Shown here: one piece after another, positions 34,401 to 45,812 of the stretch
Numbering within the stretch: the first letter of the stretch is position 1
How the letters are laid out: each line of letters begins with the position of its first letter
Notes under the pieces: generated by a model
The model's input: the letters and a program-made list of their open reading frames with translations, nothing else
Database searches by the model: none
What the model was told of the DNA's origin: nothing
DNA from: Dipteris shenzhenensis
Taxonomy: Eukaryota > Polypodiophyta > Polypodiopsida > Gleicheniales
NCBI GenBank assembly: GCA_047967505.1
Contig: CM106540.1
DNA: 64,000 nucleotides
Reading direction: 5' to 3' (one strand)
Position numbers and translations under genes: made by a program

Positions 34401-37400
34401 TTTCTCAGAGCAGGTTCCCATTCATAGGCTAGCCTTGCTCTCTATAGCCCCATCGTAATTGGAACGTGCATGGGCTTCACAACCGTGCACATAGTTAGCC
34501 GCAATATTTGATTCTTTGAGCGAGCTATAGCGGGCATTGGTAGGGTAGGCAGTCAACTTTCTCTTGCATATGTTCTCATTAGTAGATATTGCATCCCGAC
34601 ATCACCTCCTCCTTAGGAGGGGCCCCATAGGTTGGTCGAGCTTTGTGTAGATGTGTTAGTGTTTAAGTTAGTGTTAGTTGTTAATGAGGGACCTTAGTTA
34701 ACCTTATCTTTTTTTTTTTGCATTACCGTTCTGCTCTGTGCTTCCCCTTGCCATAGCACAAAATAGACAAGCTTCATGCCACCCCTCTCTCCTCTTACTC
34801 TCACTCTCACTTTGAGACCTCATCTAAGAGGTTAGCATCCTTCTCGCCTGCCCAAGTCGTCATGGCCACCACCCAAGTCTTCAAGCACTCCTTTAAAGAC
34901 TCAGAATCTCGAGAGTAGGAAGAAAATCAGTAAGCCTTCGAAATTGCAGTAAATTTGATGAGCTTCGTTGCAGCAATCTTCCAAGAGGGCGACCCTTATG
35001 CATCACATTTTGATTCGATTTTGGCAGGACGAAGGCCTATGTACAGTATCTCTAGGAGTAGCAGCAGCGAGAGGACATGATGGGGGAGCTAGGTGCAAGG
35101 CTTGCAGGAGCCGCGGGTTCCACTTGCTGGCAGTTACTGCCAAGACTCACACAATTCTTGGTGGTATGTGGTGCATCTCCCCTTACTTTTTCTTTTCAAG
35201 CCTGTGATAAACCAATATTGCGAAGCTGAATGCACCCCTTTTGATTAGTAGGGGTGCATGTAGGCGCTTGGTTTACTGAAACAAGTTGTAGCTTGATTGT
35301 CTGTTGAAGGATAAACCTCCTTGGATTGATGCGATCCAGGGTGGGCTATTAGAATTACAAACAAAAGAGAGGAAAACTTGTTGTAAACACTCACCGAGGT
35401 CGTGGCTGAGAGCTGAATAGGCCATTATGTAAGGTCTGCACCAAGAACTGGTTGTTGGGATAGTGCACATGTGCTGCTAGTGCTTGTTCCAATAGATTGC
35501 AGCTACTGCGCCAGGGAAGCCTGGAAGGGTGCTAGCTATGTGTAGTAGGCTGGCTGACTAGTACAATTAGTTTACAGATTAGGTGCTGTTCGTAAGCTGT
35601 GGATTAGGCTTAGAGAGTGGCGAACTCCTTCTCTTTATGTTGAACAGAAAGTCGGATTTCAATGATCTACTGTCGCTAGTCTCCCTCTAAACTACTGCAT
35701 TGTTGTTAATTATTTCCAGGGCTCAGATCCTACAAAAATTTGTTTGGGATTCTACTTGCTGCGGCCTCAGGCATCTAAGAAAAACCAGGCTTTAGGTATG
35801 TTTGAGTAGACGCTCTGTATTGTCAATTGGACATGAGATCTGTTTGCTTGGTCGTCATTCTGTCGATGTCTACCGTAATAAATTGATCATTTGGCTCCAA
35901 TAATCCTACTGTTGCATCTCTGCTTACTGCAAATCGGATTGTTCCTCCAAGAAACATTTCAAGCTGGGCTTATAATCTTTCCGCTTTTTGTCCAACCATG
36001 CTTTCATTCCATGAATGCTGTCCAACACAGTAAGATAGCAGTCTAAGTACAACCTTCCTGTGGCAGAAGAAAGCTAGGCCCATAAAGCCCCTCCTTTTGA
36101 ACAAGAGAAATACTCCACAATACTTACCAAAATAAAGAGACGACGGTTTGAACACATTGCCTCGACATTTAGTCACCATTTGAGGCTGGTTCTTTTCCAA
36201 ACCTTTGACCAGCTGGTAGCTTTCTTCTACCACACAAAGGTCCTTCGTGTGCTCGTGTTTGCCCGTCGAGTATCCCACTGCACCACGCCCCACTGGGCAA
36301 GCCCTTAGGCTTCACAGTCTTCGGTCCACAGAGTCATAGGGGTCGACAAGACCCCAAGAGCGCAACGTCCTAATCAGCCCATGTTTCCTTCCTGGTTAGC
36401 GGCCTTTACGTGGGTCGGCTCTCACCTCGAGTCCCGCGACTCGGTACCAAATGGTTCACGGTTTATACAATGGTATGGAGAACGAACATGGCCCTCACCG
36501 TTCCCCACTCACTTTCACGTGCACTCTACCCTGTGGGCTCTTTCATCTCGTTAATCGTAATGCATTCTCAATTTCTTAGTCACCACCGAGAATGGAATAA
36601 TCAGCCGATTATGCAAGCTTGACTGGTTCTTGAGCGCAACTTTTCCATCAAGCACTTCTTTTTCGTTTGCATCCCTCCCTTGAGCATAGTGGTCAACCAT
36701 TAGACCTGCATCCTCCCATGTGAAAGTGAAAGTCGGAAGGATTAAGCCGCAGTAGCAGCCTCAACCGCTCCTCCTTGGTAAAAGCTCTTACTTTGGCGAC
36801 AATCAACAAGCAAATGGCAGTGATAGAAAATTTTCTACCTGCCATGATTTTGCTAGCCTCCAGGTAGAACTAGCAAATGATTATGGTAAAAGAATCGATA
36901 AAGATGCGACCTCATTGGGCACATATCAAGAACTTATATAGATGCGGCCTCAGCAGCCTCATATGTGCCCACCCGCTCTCTCAACTAAAGAATTTCGATT
37001 GTCTGTTGGAGTTCGCAATAAGTTTCAAATAAATTGGATTGTTTTGTCTTTGAACCATCATTGTCCTCTTTTCTCTGTGACATAAACCCTTTCACCGCAC
37101 TAGTAGAAGTGTGAACTGCGTTGTTTGAGCTTTCAAGTTGCATATACACTTTATCCATTACTTAAAGTGAATAGGTTGAGACTTTGTATCATGCAATGAA
37201 TGTTGTAGTTCTAAGGGAAGCTCCAAAGGCATTGCAAACAAAAGATCTTACATCCATTTTGACTCTATCAGGTTTGAAGAAAAATTTTCTTTTTGCACTC
37301 ACCTAATGAATCTACTACTAGTCTGATTCAGGCCATCGTTTTTTAGGCGTAAGATAGAGACAAGACTGGAGGCTTGTCATATAGTGGGCAACGTCCCATC

Positions 37401-38040
37401 TATTGCACTCCTAATCTAGCCAAGGAATAGGGAAGCAACGTGAACTAATTCCACAACCATCAGCACAAGTAGCAGAATTTGTCTGTCACCAACATCCATG
37501 GTACCAGAAGGAGATGCCTTAAAGCTTGGGTGCTACTAAAACTGGTATGTGCAATCTCTATTTGGTCTTTCATACACCATAGCCAGTAGCTATAGAGGAT
37601 TGACTACAGTAGGGAAAGAATTAAGGCTGACATGTAGGCAGCAGATCTGCTGCCACATGGATAGCAAGTCCATGTCCTTTTTAGGATTAGTTTACAGCAA
37701 CCACATGGGCCACCCCCCTTGTTAGCATCATGGGATGACTATAGGAGGCCCATAGTTATGGTTGGCTCTATGGCTGGAAACACACATGCCATGTGGCTTC
37801 TATGTTTTTATATGCATTATGCTTGATGAGAAATATGCAAGGGAGACTTTTTGCCAACAGTTTCAACATTTGCATGTTCTAGCAGTTGATTTGCTTGACT
37901 TGGATTTAAAAAAAAGGATATATATAATAGGTAAGAAAAAGCTGCTTCTTTATGTCTATGTAGTCCTTGGTTCGTGCCTTCTATGATTCTTAGTAGAGTG
38001 TGGAACTATCTTATATATCGTGGTCTACTTTAATGTATTT
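31483..38040. other. long stretch without a recognisable gene
   Basis: Includes a (CT)n tract at 31824-31846, a (GT)n tract at 32541-32560, and an imperfect repeat at 33300-33545 built on CAATGCACATCATTTTTGTT. A short inverted pair GGGCACATAT/ATATGTGCCC lies at 36917-36970. A GC-richer island at about 35970-36640 has open frames on both strands. A frame at 37762-37986 could be an exon of the kinase-hAT unit downstream, since it ends near a GTAAG, but I cannot support it further. Confidence 0.35.
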
Positions 38041-38043
38041 TGT

Positions 38044-39050
38044 AAAAGAAGGGCTTGGGAAGTGGTGTCTGGTTCCTGCGCTCACAAGGCAGGGGGATAA
38101 GAGGCACCACGACCTAGGACCAAGTCTCTTAGATCTAGTTAACAAGCTGAAGAAATGTATGCTTATTTATTTTTTAAAAGTTTCTGTTGTGAATATGCAT
38201 ATGCATCATTGTCTGTGATGTGCTCTTTCTTTTTTAATGTATTTATTGGTGCATTGTATAGAGTAAGTTGAAATTGGTTTGGCATGCTTTATGTAGTGTA
38301 GTAATATGATTTCATACATGAAAGAAGGGCTTGGTTTAGGAAGTGGTGTCTGGTTTCTGCGCTCACAAGGCAGGGGGCTAAGAGGCACCATGACCTAGGA
38401 CCAAGTTTCTTAGATCTAGTTGACAAGCTGAAGAAATGTATGCTTATTTATTTTTTAAAAGTTTCTGTTGTGAATATGCATATGCATCATTGTCTGTGAT
38501 GTGCTCTTTCTTTTTTAATGTATTTATTGGTGCATTGTATAGAGTAAGTTGAAATTGGTTTGGCACGCTTTATGTAGTGTAGTATTATGATTTTAAACAT
38601 GAAAGAAGGGCTTGGTTCGGGAAGTGGTGTCTGGTTCCTGCGCTCACAAGGCAGGGGGCTAAGAGGCACCACGACCTAGGACCAAGTTTCTTAGATCTAG
38701 TTGACAAGCTAAAGAAATGTATGCTTATTTATTTTTTAAAAGTTTCTGTTGTGAATATGCATATGCATCATTGTCTGTGATGTGCTCTTTCTTTTTTGAT
38801 GTATTTATTGGTGCATTGTATAGAGTAAGTTGAAATTGGTTTGGCATGCTTTATGTAGTGTAGTATTATGATTTCAGACATGAAAGAAGGGCTTGGTTCA
38901 GGAAGTGGTGTCTGGTTCTTGCGCTCACAAGGTAGGGGGCTAAGAGGCACCATGACCTAGGACCAAGCTCCTTAGTTCTAGCTGACAACTTGAAGAAATA
39001 TATGCTTATTTAATTTTTTAAAGTTTCTGTTGTGAATATGCATATGCATT
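38044..39050 (+). repeat. 281-bp tandem repeat, about 3.6 copies
   Basis: Successive units at about 38210, 38491 and 38772 are spaced exactly 281 bp, preceded by a partial unit from 38044. Units share GAAGGGCTTGGTTCAGGAAG, GCTCACAAGGCAGGGGGCTA and AATATGCATATGCATCATTG. Each unit contains an open segment reading HHDLGPSFLDLVDKLKK-like residues that ends at a GTATGC donor-like site, so the repeat may be a multiplied exon plus intron. The first copies differ by small indels that break that frame. The array lies directly 5-prime of the kinase pseudogene. Confidence 0.9.
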
Positions 39051-39204
39051 ATTGTTTGGTATGCATGATGTGATGTGATCCTTCTTTTTTTAATAAGTTG
39101 ATACCAATTTCATGTATGTTGGGCTATGATAAAGTTGTTCCATTTCTTAGATTTAGAACTATTTTTGAATGCTCTTTTGTTTTGATCCTACATATGGTTT
39201 AGGG

Positions 39205-40830
39205 ATGGAAGGATCTAAGCGTAACGCTATTGATTTTGAGTTATCTAAAGGACAACAGAAGTATGTCAATCAGGTCCTTCGAGATGAGCTTCTTGCAGAG
39301 ATAAATAACATGAGTACAAAGGAGATGGAGATGACCATAGAAAGCACTTCTAGATTGCATACTCTAAAGAGCAAAGTTGTTTTGAATACAAGGCGTCAAG
39401 TAGAACTGGATCCTAACAGGAAACACCTTGTAGGGATCACAAAATGGGACACTGATGTTATGCTATGGGTAGAGAGCGACATTGGGAATGTCTTGGCTCG
39501 GTTTAATGAATCATGTGCAAGGAACCCAACATTTGCAAATGATATTAATGAGGAAAAGATGCATTTATGGAATTCCTTCTGGGCTAAAAATAAGACAAAG
39601 GTTATAAGGTCGGATGTGAAAACCATACTAGGTATAAGTTGGGAGAAAAAGTCAGCAATTGCTTTCGAAAGGGCGGAGGAAGTAGCAAAAGGAGAAGAAA
39701 GTGCAAGGATTTTGAATGGAAAAATGTGAGAAGTACAAGGTAGTGATTCTCAAAAGCTACAGATCAGGACAAGTCATATAAGCAATGTGCCCTTCATGAT
39801 GTACATAACTGAAAATGAGATCCAAGTTGGTGAAAAGATAGGTTCTGGCACATATGGATTTGTCTACAAAGTACAACTCACAGGTGCTCCAGGATTATTA
39901 CAGCATATATGCTATGCTGGAAAGCAATAAAAGGGTGACATAGGGGATCGTACACGAGAGGCAAGGAAGGAGGGACAAATGCAAATTCGGCATCCTGTGC
40001 TTGTTCGTGTTATTGCAACAACTCCAGCAGAGCCCTTGTGGACTATCACACCATATTTTAATGGTGGTAGCTTGATGCACTTCATGAGAACTTTACCATA
40101 AGAGCAAGGTAGGTTTAGGCGCTATGTTGACATAGTCCTAAAAAGAGGCAAAGAAACGAAGGCAAGGGCACAAGGAACATTGGAAGATGTATGCACAAGG
40201 GAGCAAATAGAGCAAACTAACTACTTTAGTTCAAATGTGCACCACATTATACATGCACTCATTGCTGGATTAGCAAGGTTACATAAGGGTCAATGGATTC
40301 ATACAGACTTACATCCTGGTAACATTCTGTTAGATTTCACAGCAAATGGTGCATGTAGAGTTGGCATAATTGATTGGGGGATGGCACTAGTTTCTTCAGA
40401 GACTAGAAAAGCTTTTAAGGATATGAATAAGACATCTCTAGAGACTGACCAACAATTTACACAAAGGAAGCATAAGAAAGAGCAAGAGCATGCATGAAAG
40501 AATTGGTTTGCACCTGAGCTTCAATGTTTTTCTAGGAGAGGTGTGTATAGCCCTCAGTCAGACATATATGCATTAGGATGGATAATTACATAGATTATAC
40601 AGTTTTGGGAAGACGCAGTTAGGTATTTTGAATAGTCTCGCCACATGCCTGATAGTGCACTATTAAAGTGTATTAAAAAACATGCCTTTGAAAAGATGAT
40701 GACTGAGAATTCTATAGAGAGAATAGCACTTATGGATACCTATAGTATCCTATCAACATTTGGATGTAATGCAAGTCTAGCAATGCGGCCCCTTGATGAG
40801 ATGAATGTTGCTTTGAAGCTAGCAACATAG
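39205..40830 (+). pseudogene. protein kinase-domain gene with six in-frame stops
   Basis: One plus-strand frame of 542 codons is kept from the ATG at 39205 to the TAG at 40828. A roughly 200-residue N-terminal region of unknown fold precedes a kinase domain. Visible motifs are the glycine-rich loop KIGSGTYGFVYK (39835-39870), CYAGKQ with the ATP-anchoring lysine (near 39910), a catalytic loop IHTDLHPGNILLD (near 40297-40335, HTD instead of HRD), IIDWGMA in place of DFG (near 40366), and APELQCF followed by SDIYALGW. Stops lie at 39727 (TGA), 39928 (TAA), 40099 (TAA), 40495 (TGA), 40591 (TAG) and 40633 (TAG). All can be explained by single C-to-T or G-to-A changes, and no frameshift is needed anywhere. 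An AATAAA lies at 40997. A hAT transposase follows on the same strand. I do not recognise the subfamily. Confidence 0.82.
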
Positions 40831-40932
40831 AAAATATACTTAGTCTACCTTTGAATGTTGCTTTGGATGTAATGCAAGTCTAGCAATGCAGCCCCTTAAT
40901 GAGATGAATGCTGCTTTGAAGCTAGCAATATC
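40761..40932 (+). repeat. tandem duplication of the kinase C-terminal codons
   Basis: About 70 bp ending the kinase frame (GGATGTAATGCAAGTCTAGC ... TTTGAAGCTAGCAA, 40761-40830) recur at 40864-40932, offset 103 bp, with five or so differences. Confidence 0.85.
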
Positions 40933-41184
40933 TTGTTGTTGTATTCATGTGGTGGACTTGTATTCATTTTGTATTCATATAGTAGATTTGTATGAAAATA
41001 AATTAAAGTATTTCTTCTCTTGGAAGATGTGTTATACTTGATTTGCAACGCACTTGAAGTGCACATAATTTTATAAGGATAAGAATTATTATGCTATTTT
41101 TTCAGCATGTGTTTAGAGAAAAGAAATTATGTTCTATTTTATGCTCAACTAATAAAGACATAATTTTTTAAACAGGTACTTATC

Positions 41185-43731
41185 ATGGGAAGAAAGAAGA
41201 AAGTTCAAGCTCTGGAGAAAAATACAAAAATGACATCTTTCTTATTACCTTCTACATCATTGGGCACTAATATAAACATGTTTACAACATCAAGTACACC
41301 AGAGAATTTACTCTCAAGTTCATCATCCATGAATCATGAAGCAATTTATGGGACTCCTGAACATGCTTTGGGCACAATGCATCATGCTAGAAATCAATGT
41401 TCTAGATCACTGCTTAACGATGATAGTTTTAACAGGGATTTGAGTTTTCAAGTCTTGGAAGCAAGGAAGACAGGATCACAAAACTGTAATCAAGGGAATG
41501 CAATTGGAATTGAAAATTCATGAGCTGGCACATCATTGACAAATAATGAGGTAGTGGATTTAACTGGATTGGAAAGTGGAAAAATGTCAGAAACAGTATC
41601 ATCAATGTCAACACCAACTGAAGAAGCCATTGAGAATGCATCACAAAATTGCAACTCTTCAAGTAAGCAGAAGAGAAAGAGAGCTTGGGATATTTGTAGG
41701 AATTTTCAAGAAGATTGGGTAGCCAAATATCCTTGGTTAGACGTAGAACAAGTGGACTGAGGATGCATCAAGTGGGCCATTTGTAAAATATGCACATGGG
41801 CAAGGAAAAAGGAGGCACGGTTACAATTGAAGATTGATACGATTGAGAAGCATTGTGGGAAGGTTTACAAGACTGTAGAAGGTACAAGTAATGAAAAGAA
41901 AGTGATCAAAGAATGGGACAAGGAAAATAACCGCCACTTAAAAAATGAGATTGACTAGTGCAATTCTCAACTATCATGCAAATATTGAAGCAAGGCCACT
42001 CACTGATAGACTTCTCGGGTTACCAATCATATCTTTAATTTTTGGATGTTCCTAATTTGGCAAGCATGCATTGGTCAAGGAGTAGCACAACAGATATGGC
42101 TAACCACATGAACCAAGTCATAATTGATGATTTAAATGAGACTTTAAAACTTGCAGACTTTTTTTTTGTGTCATTGGATGAGTACACAGCTGTGGATACT
42201 ACATCATGGTTGGGAATGCATTTGTACGTGGTAGAAAACAATAAGAGAAAACCATATTTTTTACATGTACACAAAATTAATTTAGAATCCAATGCTAATA
42301 ACTTAGTGCAAGTTTTGATCCAAGCTTTAAAAGAGTATGGAGGCGTGACAGAGTCTGAGATGGTCAAGAAACTTGTTTGTTTTGCATGTGATGGTGCTTC
42401 AGTCTTGCAAGGTTGTCGGAATGGTGTCTCTGTACAAATAGAAACAAAATATGCTTCTTACTGTGTTGGGATACATTGTATGGCTCATCGCACAAATCTA
42501 GCTTACAAAGTTGTGTCCACATTTCCATTAGTACAACGAATCGAGACGTTGGTTAAAAAAAGCTACTCTTACTTTTGCAAGAGCCCAAAAAGATACAATC
42601 AATTTAGAGTTATTGAAGAAGCAGTGGGTACAAAAGGGAGGAAGATTTTGAAGAATGTGGATACTAGATGGATATCTTTGGTTCAGCCAGTGAAAAGATT
42701 ATGGGATGAATACAAGACTTTGGTCTATTTAATGCACATGGAGGCAGAAGAAGACCAACATAGATTCGACATTGGGATTGTGTGGAATTATTCCACTTTT
42801 AGACAAAATGAATATGTTGAGTAAAATGTCGCAATCGAAGGATATTTATATCAATGAATATGTCAAGGCAATAAAACTCACTAATTTATGTATAACAACA
42901 GCATATGATAAGGAGTCAAGCTCCAGTTTTCAAGACGAGAAATTGTTTAAAGATTGGAAAAGTTTAATAGACCTAGATGGGGATTCCTCACTTTTAACAT
43001 GTGACCAGGAAGGATATGTTTGCCTTCGTGCAAACAATCAGGTTTTCAGGATGACGAGAGAAAACAAACGACACAAAAGACTACAATACATTAAAAAAGA
43101 GGCTTTTTTAAAGAAAGTACAAATAGTGAAAAATCCCCTTAGTGAAGTTGCAAGTGCAGCGGTAGATGAGATCAAAAGTAGGTTTCCACGAAATGACCTA
43201 ATGGAAGCATTTACCATCATATTTCCACAATTTTGGATCAATGGATCTTATGAAAGTATCAAAGTAGGTCTAAAGAATCATTTGGATGCTCTCAAAAAAC
43301 ACTTTGGACGGGACATTGACATGGACAATATAAAGTACAATGGTTTGTTGGATTTTGGAAAGCTTTATTCACAGTCTTTCCTTTTTGGAGAAGTCATGCA
43401 CCAGCAAAGTAATTTAATGGAAAACGTTCAAATGCAAGGTTCGATGGTTCGGCTTTGGAACGAGCTCTCTCGCAGTACATTCCTACAAGATAACATTTCT
43501 GAGTACTTCAAGCTTGCAAATTTATGTCAAACCTTTATTCTTGGCTCAGTTGAGGATGAAAGGTGTTTTAGTACTCTCGGTTACTTGAAGAATAAGCTTC
43601 GTAATAAGCTAGATGATAACTTAGATCTTAGCTTGAGATTATACTCTTGTTCTTATGATGTTAGTAGCTTTCCGTATGATAGAGCATTAGCACTCTGGAA
43701 GTCAAGCTGTAAAAGAAAAGGCTATAATTAG
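41185..43731 (+). pseudogene. hAT-family transposase with TTF-type zinc finger
   Basis: hAT transposases excise and reinsert DNA through an RNase H-like DDE domain. The frame opens at ATGGGAAGAAAGAAGAAAG (41185) after an acceptor-like TTTTTTAAACAG. A Ser/Thr-rich leader precedes the basic segment KQKRKRAW and a Cys/His block CIKWAICKICTW ... IEKHCGK (41764-41860) typical of the TTF/ZNF862-like hAT group. The catalytic core shows VSLDEYTAVDTT (first Asp), FACDGASVLQGCRNGV (second Asp) and CMAHRTNLA. The C-terminal dimerisation domain shows SVEDERCFSTLGYLKNKLRN. In-frame stops lie at 41521 and 41758, one more near 41957, and frameshifts lie between 41960 and 42042 and near 42780. The last 319-codon part is intact. 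Confidence 0.9.
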
Positions 43732-44411
43732 CATTTTTGGACTATTTAAATTAGACTTTGAGAAATTTCTTCCCCCATTGGATTTGAAGGATTTTCATTA
43801 TCCTTAAACAATTTTATGTTTTGCATACTCTACAGTATCCTAAATGATAGCTATTTCATGTATTTTGAAATTATGTAAAACGGAAAAGACAGAGTTTTCA
43901 ATATAACTAGGTTTTAGTATATTTGTGAAAATTGAAAGTTTTTTAAATGCCCTAGAATATTTAGCCAAGTTTTGAAACAAAAATTATAACAAAAGATATA
44001 ATTCGCCAATTCTTTGAAACTTTTAAAAATAATTTATGAAAAATTTCGCCAGTATATTATAATACTATATTTCTATACCTTCGATAAAAACATCCCTGGT
44101 GTACACTTAGTCTATCTCTTGTGCACTCCTCTCTCTCTACTTGCATTATCACACCTTGGGCCGATGGTGCCATGTCCTCAATCGACACCTGGCTAGGTAC
44201 GTGGTGCCTTCTTTGTAGAAGCTCATGCTGAAATGTCTTCTTATGCCCTCCCAAATCATCACACACTGTTCGTCGAAGCTCTTTTGCTGCCCCTAGCAAT
44301 ATGCAACACCATGAGTTTCTACTACAGAGAAGGCACCAGGTGACGCCTGGCCCCCCGACCCGGGGCCGGCGGGCCAGGTACACCTGGCAAGGCAGAGGGC
44401 GTCGAGTGGAG
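43732..44411. other. hAT 3-prime flank and MAM33 upstream region
   Basis: AT-rich up to about 44090, then an abrupt change to GC-rich sequence. At 44343-44392 a GC-rich inverted pattern (GCCTGGCC ... GGCCAGG) surrounds CCCGGGGCCGGCGGG. This sits just before the first exon of the next gene and may be its proximal promoter or leader. Confidence 0.4.
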
Positions 44412-44459
44412 ATGTTGCATGAAAACTTTTGTGAGGGAAATGGCTGTGAGGTGGTGTAA
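44412..44459 (+). promoter_or_regulatory. overlapping upstream reading frame at the MAM33 start
   Basis: An ATG at 44412 opens a 15-codon out-of-frame reading frame that ends in TAA at 44457-44459, past both candidate in-frame starts (44419, 44440). If transcribed, it could lower translation of the main frame; this is inference from position only. Confidence 0.5.
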
Positions 44460-45446
44460 CGGCCTCTTCCGCCTCCCCATTCGCTTCCAAATCAAATTCT
44501 TAAACTTGCTTCCATTTTCTCATTTCTCTTCCTCAGCTGATCACGACAATCTCCAACCTCCCCCTCGCAAGAAATTTTCCAGGCCTCCATCTACATCGAG
44601 CCCTACTTCTCCCTCCACTGATCATCTCGATGCTGACTCTTTCCTTCTCGATTCCTTGAAAACAGAGCTCAAAGACACTTCCTACCTCGTCAAGAAGTAC
44701 CAGGTAAGAGACTAAGAGCTTTTAGGGCTTCTGGATGACCTGCACTTTCGGCTTGTCCTTGCTGATGGCGTTAGTGTTGTTTGGTGAACTGCCAGAATCC
44801 GTTCAAAGGCTCATTTAAGCCTTTTGAGGTTGTGCCGAATGTAGATGCGAGCGACTTGACTCTGTGCAGGAAGTTTGGCAATGAAGAAGTCGTTGTGGAG
44901 TGTATATTAGACATAGAAGAACCACAAGACGAGGATGACCATTCTGAAGACGAGGAAGATGAACCAAAGTTTGATCAGCGTTTGACTCTCAAAGTTCGGA
45001 TTTCGAAAGGTTCTTCCGAAGACGGACCGCGACTATCGTTTATTTGTTCTTATGACAGGAGCGAATCTATCGTCATTGACGATATTGCTTACCTTGGCAA
45101 ATCGTCGTTCGATAACAATACCTACTCAGGTCCTTGTTTCACGTAAGTGGTTTGAAATCTTCCTTGGAATGAGACTCTTCCTCAGAGTACCGTTGATGAA
45201 GGAAAATGCTTCTACCCGTTCTGTTTTTAATGACATGGTTTATCCTTTTACCAGCTTTGATGTTTGTCCGTGCCATTTCTTTTCAGAGACCTGAACGCAA
45301 ACATAAAGCAGGCTTTCCAGAACGTGATCAAGGCTCGAGGCATTAAATCGAGTCTTGCAGATCATATAATTGACTATTTAACTTCTCAATACCAGGCCGA
45401 CTATATTAAGTGGTTGCAGAATATTCGATCTTTCTTAAAACGATGA
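44440..45446 (+). CDS. mitochondrial glycoprotein family protein (MAM33/p32/gC1qBP-like), three exons
   Basis: MAM33/p32 proteins are acidic doughnut-shaped trimers of the mitochondrial matrix involved in organelle RNA and ribosome homeostasis. Exons are 44440-44703, 44796-45142 and 45287-45446. Junctions CAG/GTAAGA, GCCAG/AAT, TTCAC/GTAAGT and TTTCAG/AGA all obey GT-AG and keep the frame. The product is about 256 residues from the ATG at 44440, which has a good context (GAAATGG), or 263 from the weaker ATG at 44419. The N-terminus is Arg-rich and Ser-rich, as in a mitochondrial presequence. Family features are the acidic loop EDDHSEDEEDE in exon 2, LSFICSYDRSESIVIDDIAY, and the C-terminal helices LNANIKQAFQNVIKARGI and YIKWLQNIRSFLKR. 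No lesion is seen. An AATAAA lies 360 bp after the stop. Confidence 0.92.
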
Positions 45447-45806
45447 GTTGTGGTCTTTATGTTCTGGTGCATCTTTTAGAAGTACGCATTTTCAGAAGGA
45501 TTTATGTCAGCTGTTTGGACCGTTTAACCTTAAATTTCATCAAAACAGGTGCGGCTAGGAAGAGGTGGTTGTAAGAGTGTGACGTGCGCTCACACTTAAA
45601 CTCGCTTGCTTGCTTACTTGTTCACTCCCACTCACTCTCCCTGTGATGGCCTGCCATCCTTCCCTTTTTCTCACTTCCACAAACACAAACCACATACTCC
45701 CACACAAAATTTTGCCAAACTATTGTATGTAGAAACAAAGATAGAGAAATGCCATGTTACAATGATTTCATCCATGCTACTTTGTGCCACATGGGTTGGT
45801 GGTGAA

Positions 45807-45812
45807 AATAAA
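45807..45812 (+). terminator. candidate polyadenylation signal of the MAM33 gene
   Basis: AATAAA 361 bp after the stop codon; use is not proven. Confidence 0.4.

Larger units (their letters stand above)
39205..43731 (+). mobile_element. hAT-type DNA transposon remnant with an associated kinase gene
   Basis: A decayed protein-kinase reading frame (39205-40830) and a decayed hAT transposase (41185-43731) lie 354 bp apart on the same strand. Both are inactivated largely by single-base stops of the same kind, which suggests they decayed together in one element. I could not find hAT terminal inverted repeats or an 8-bp target duplication, so the boundaries are those of the coding remnants only, and membership of the kinase in the element is inference. 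Confidence 0.6.

Noticed and set aside
38044-39050. Regularly spaced repeats as a CRISPR-like array
   Set aside because: Units are 281-bp head-to-tail copies without short repeat-spacer alternation, in a plant nuclear sequence.
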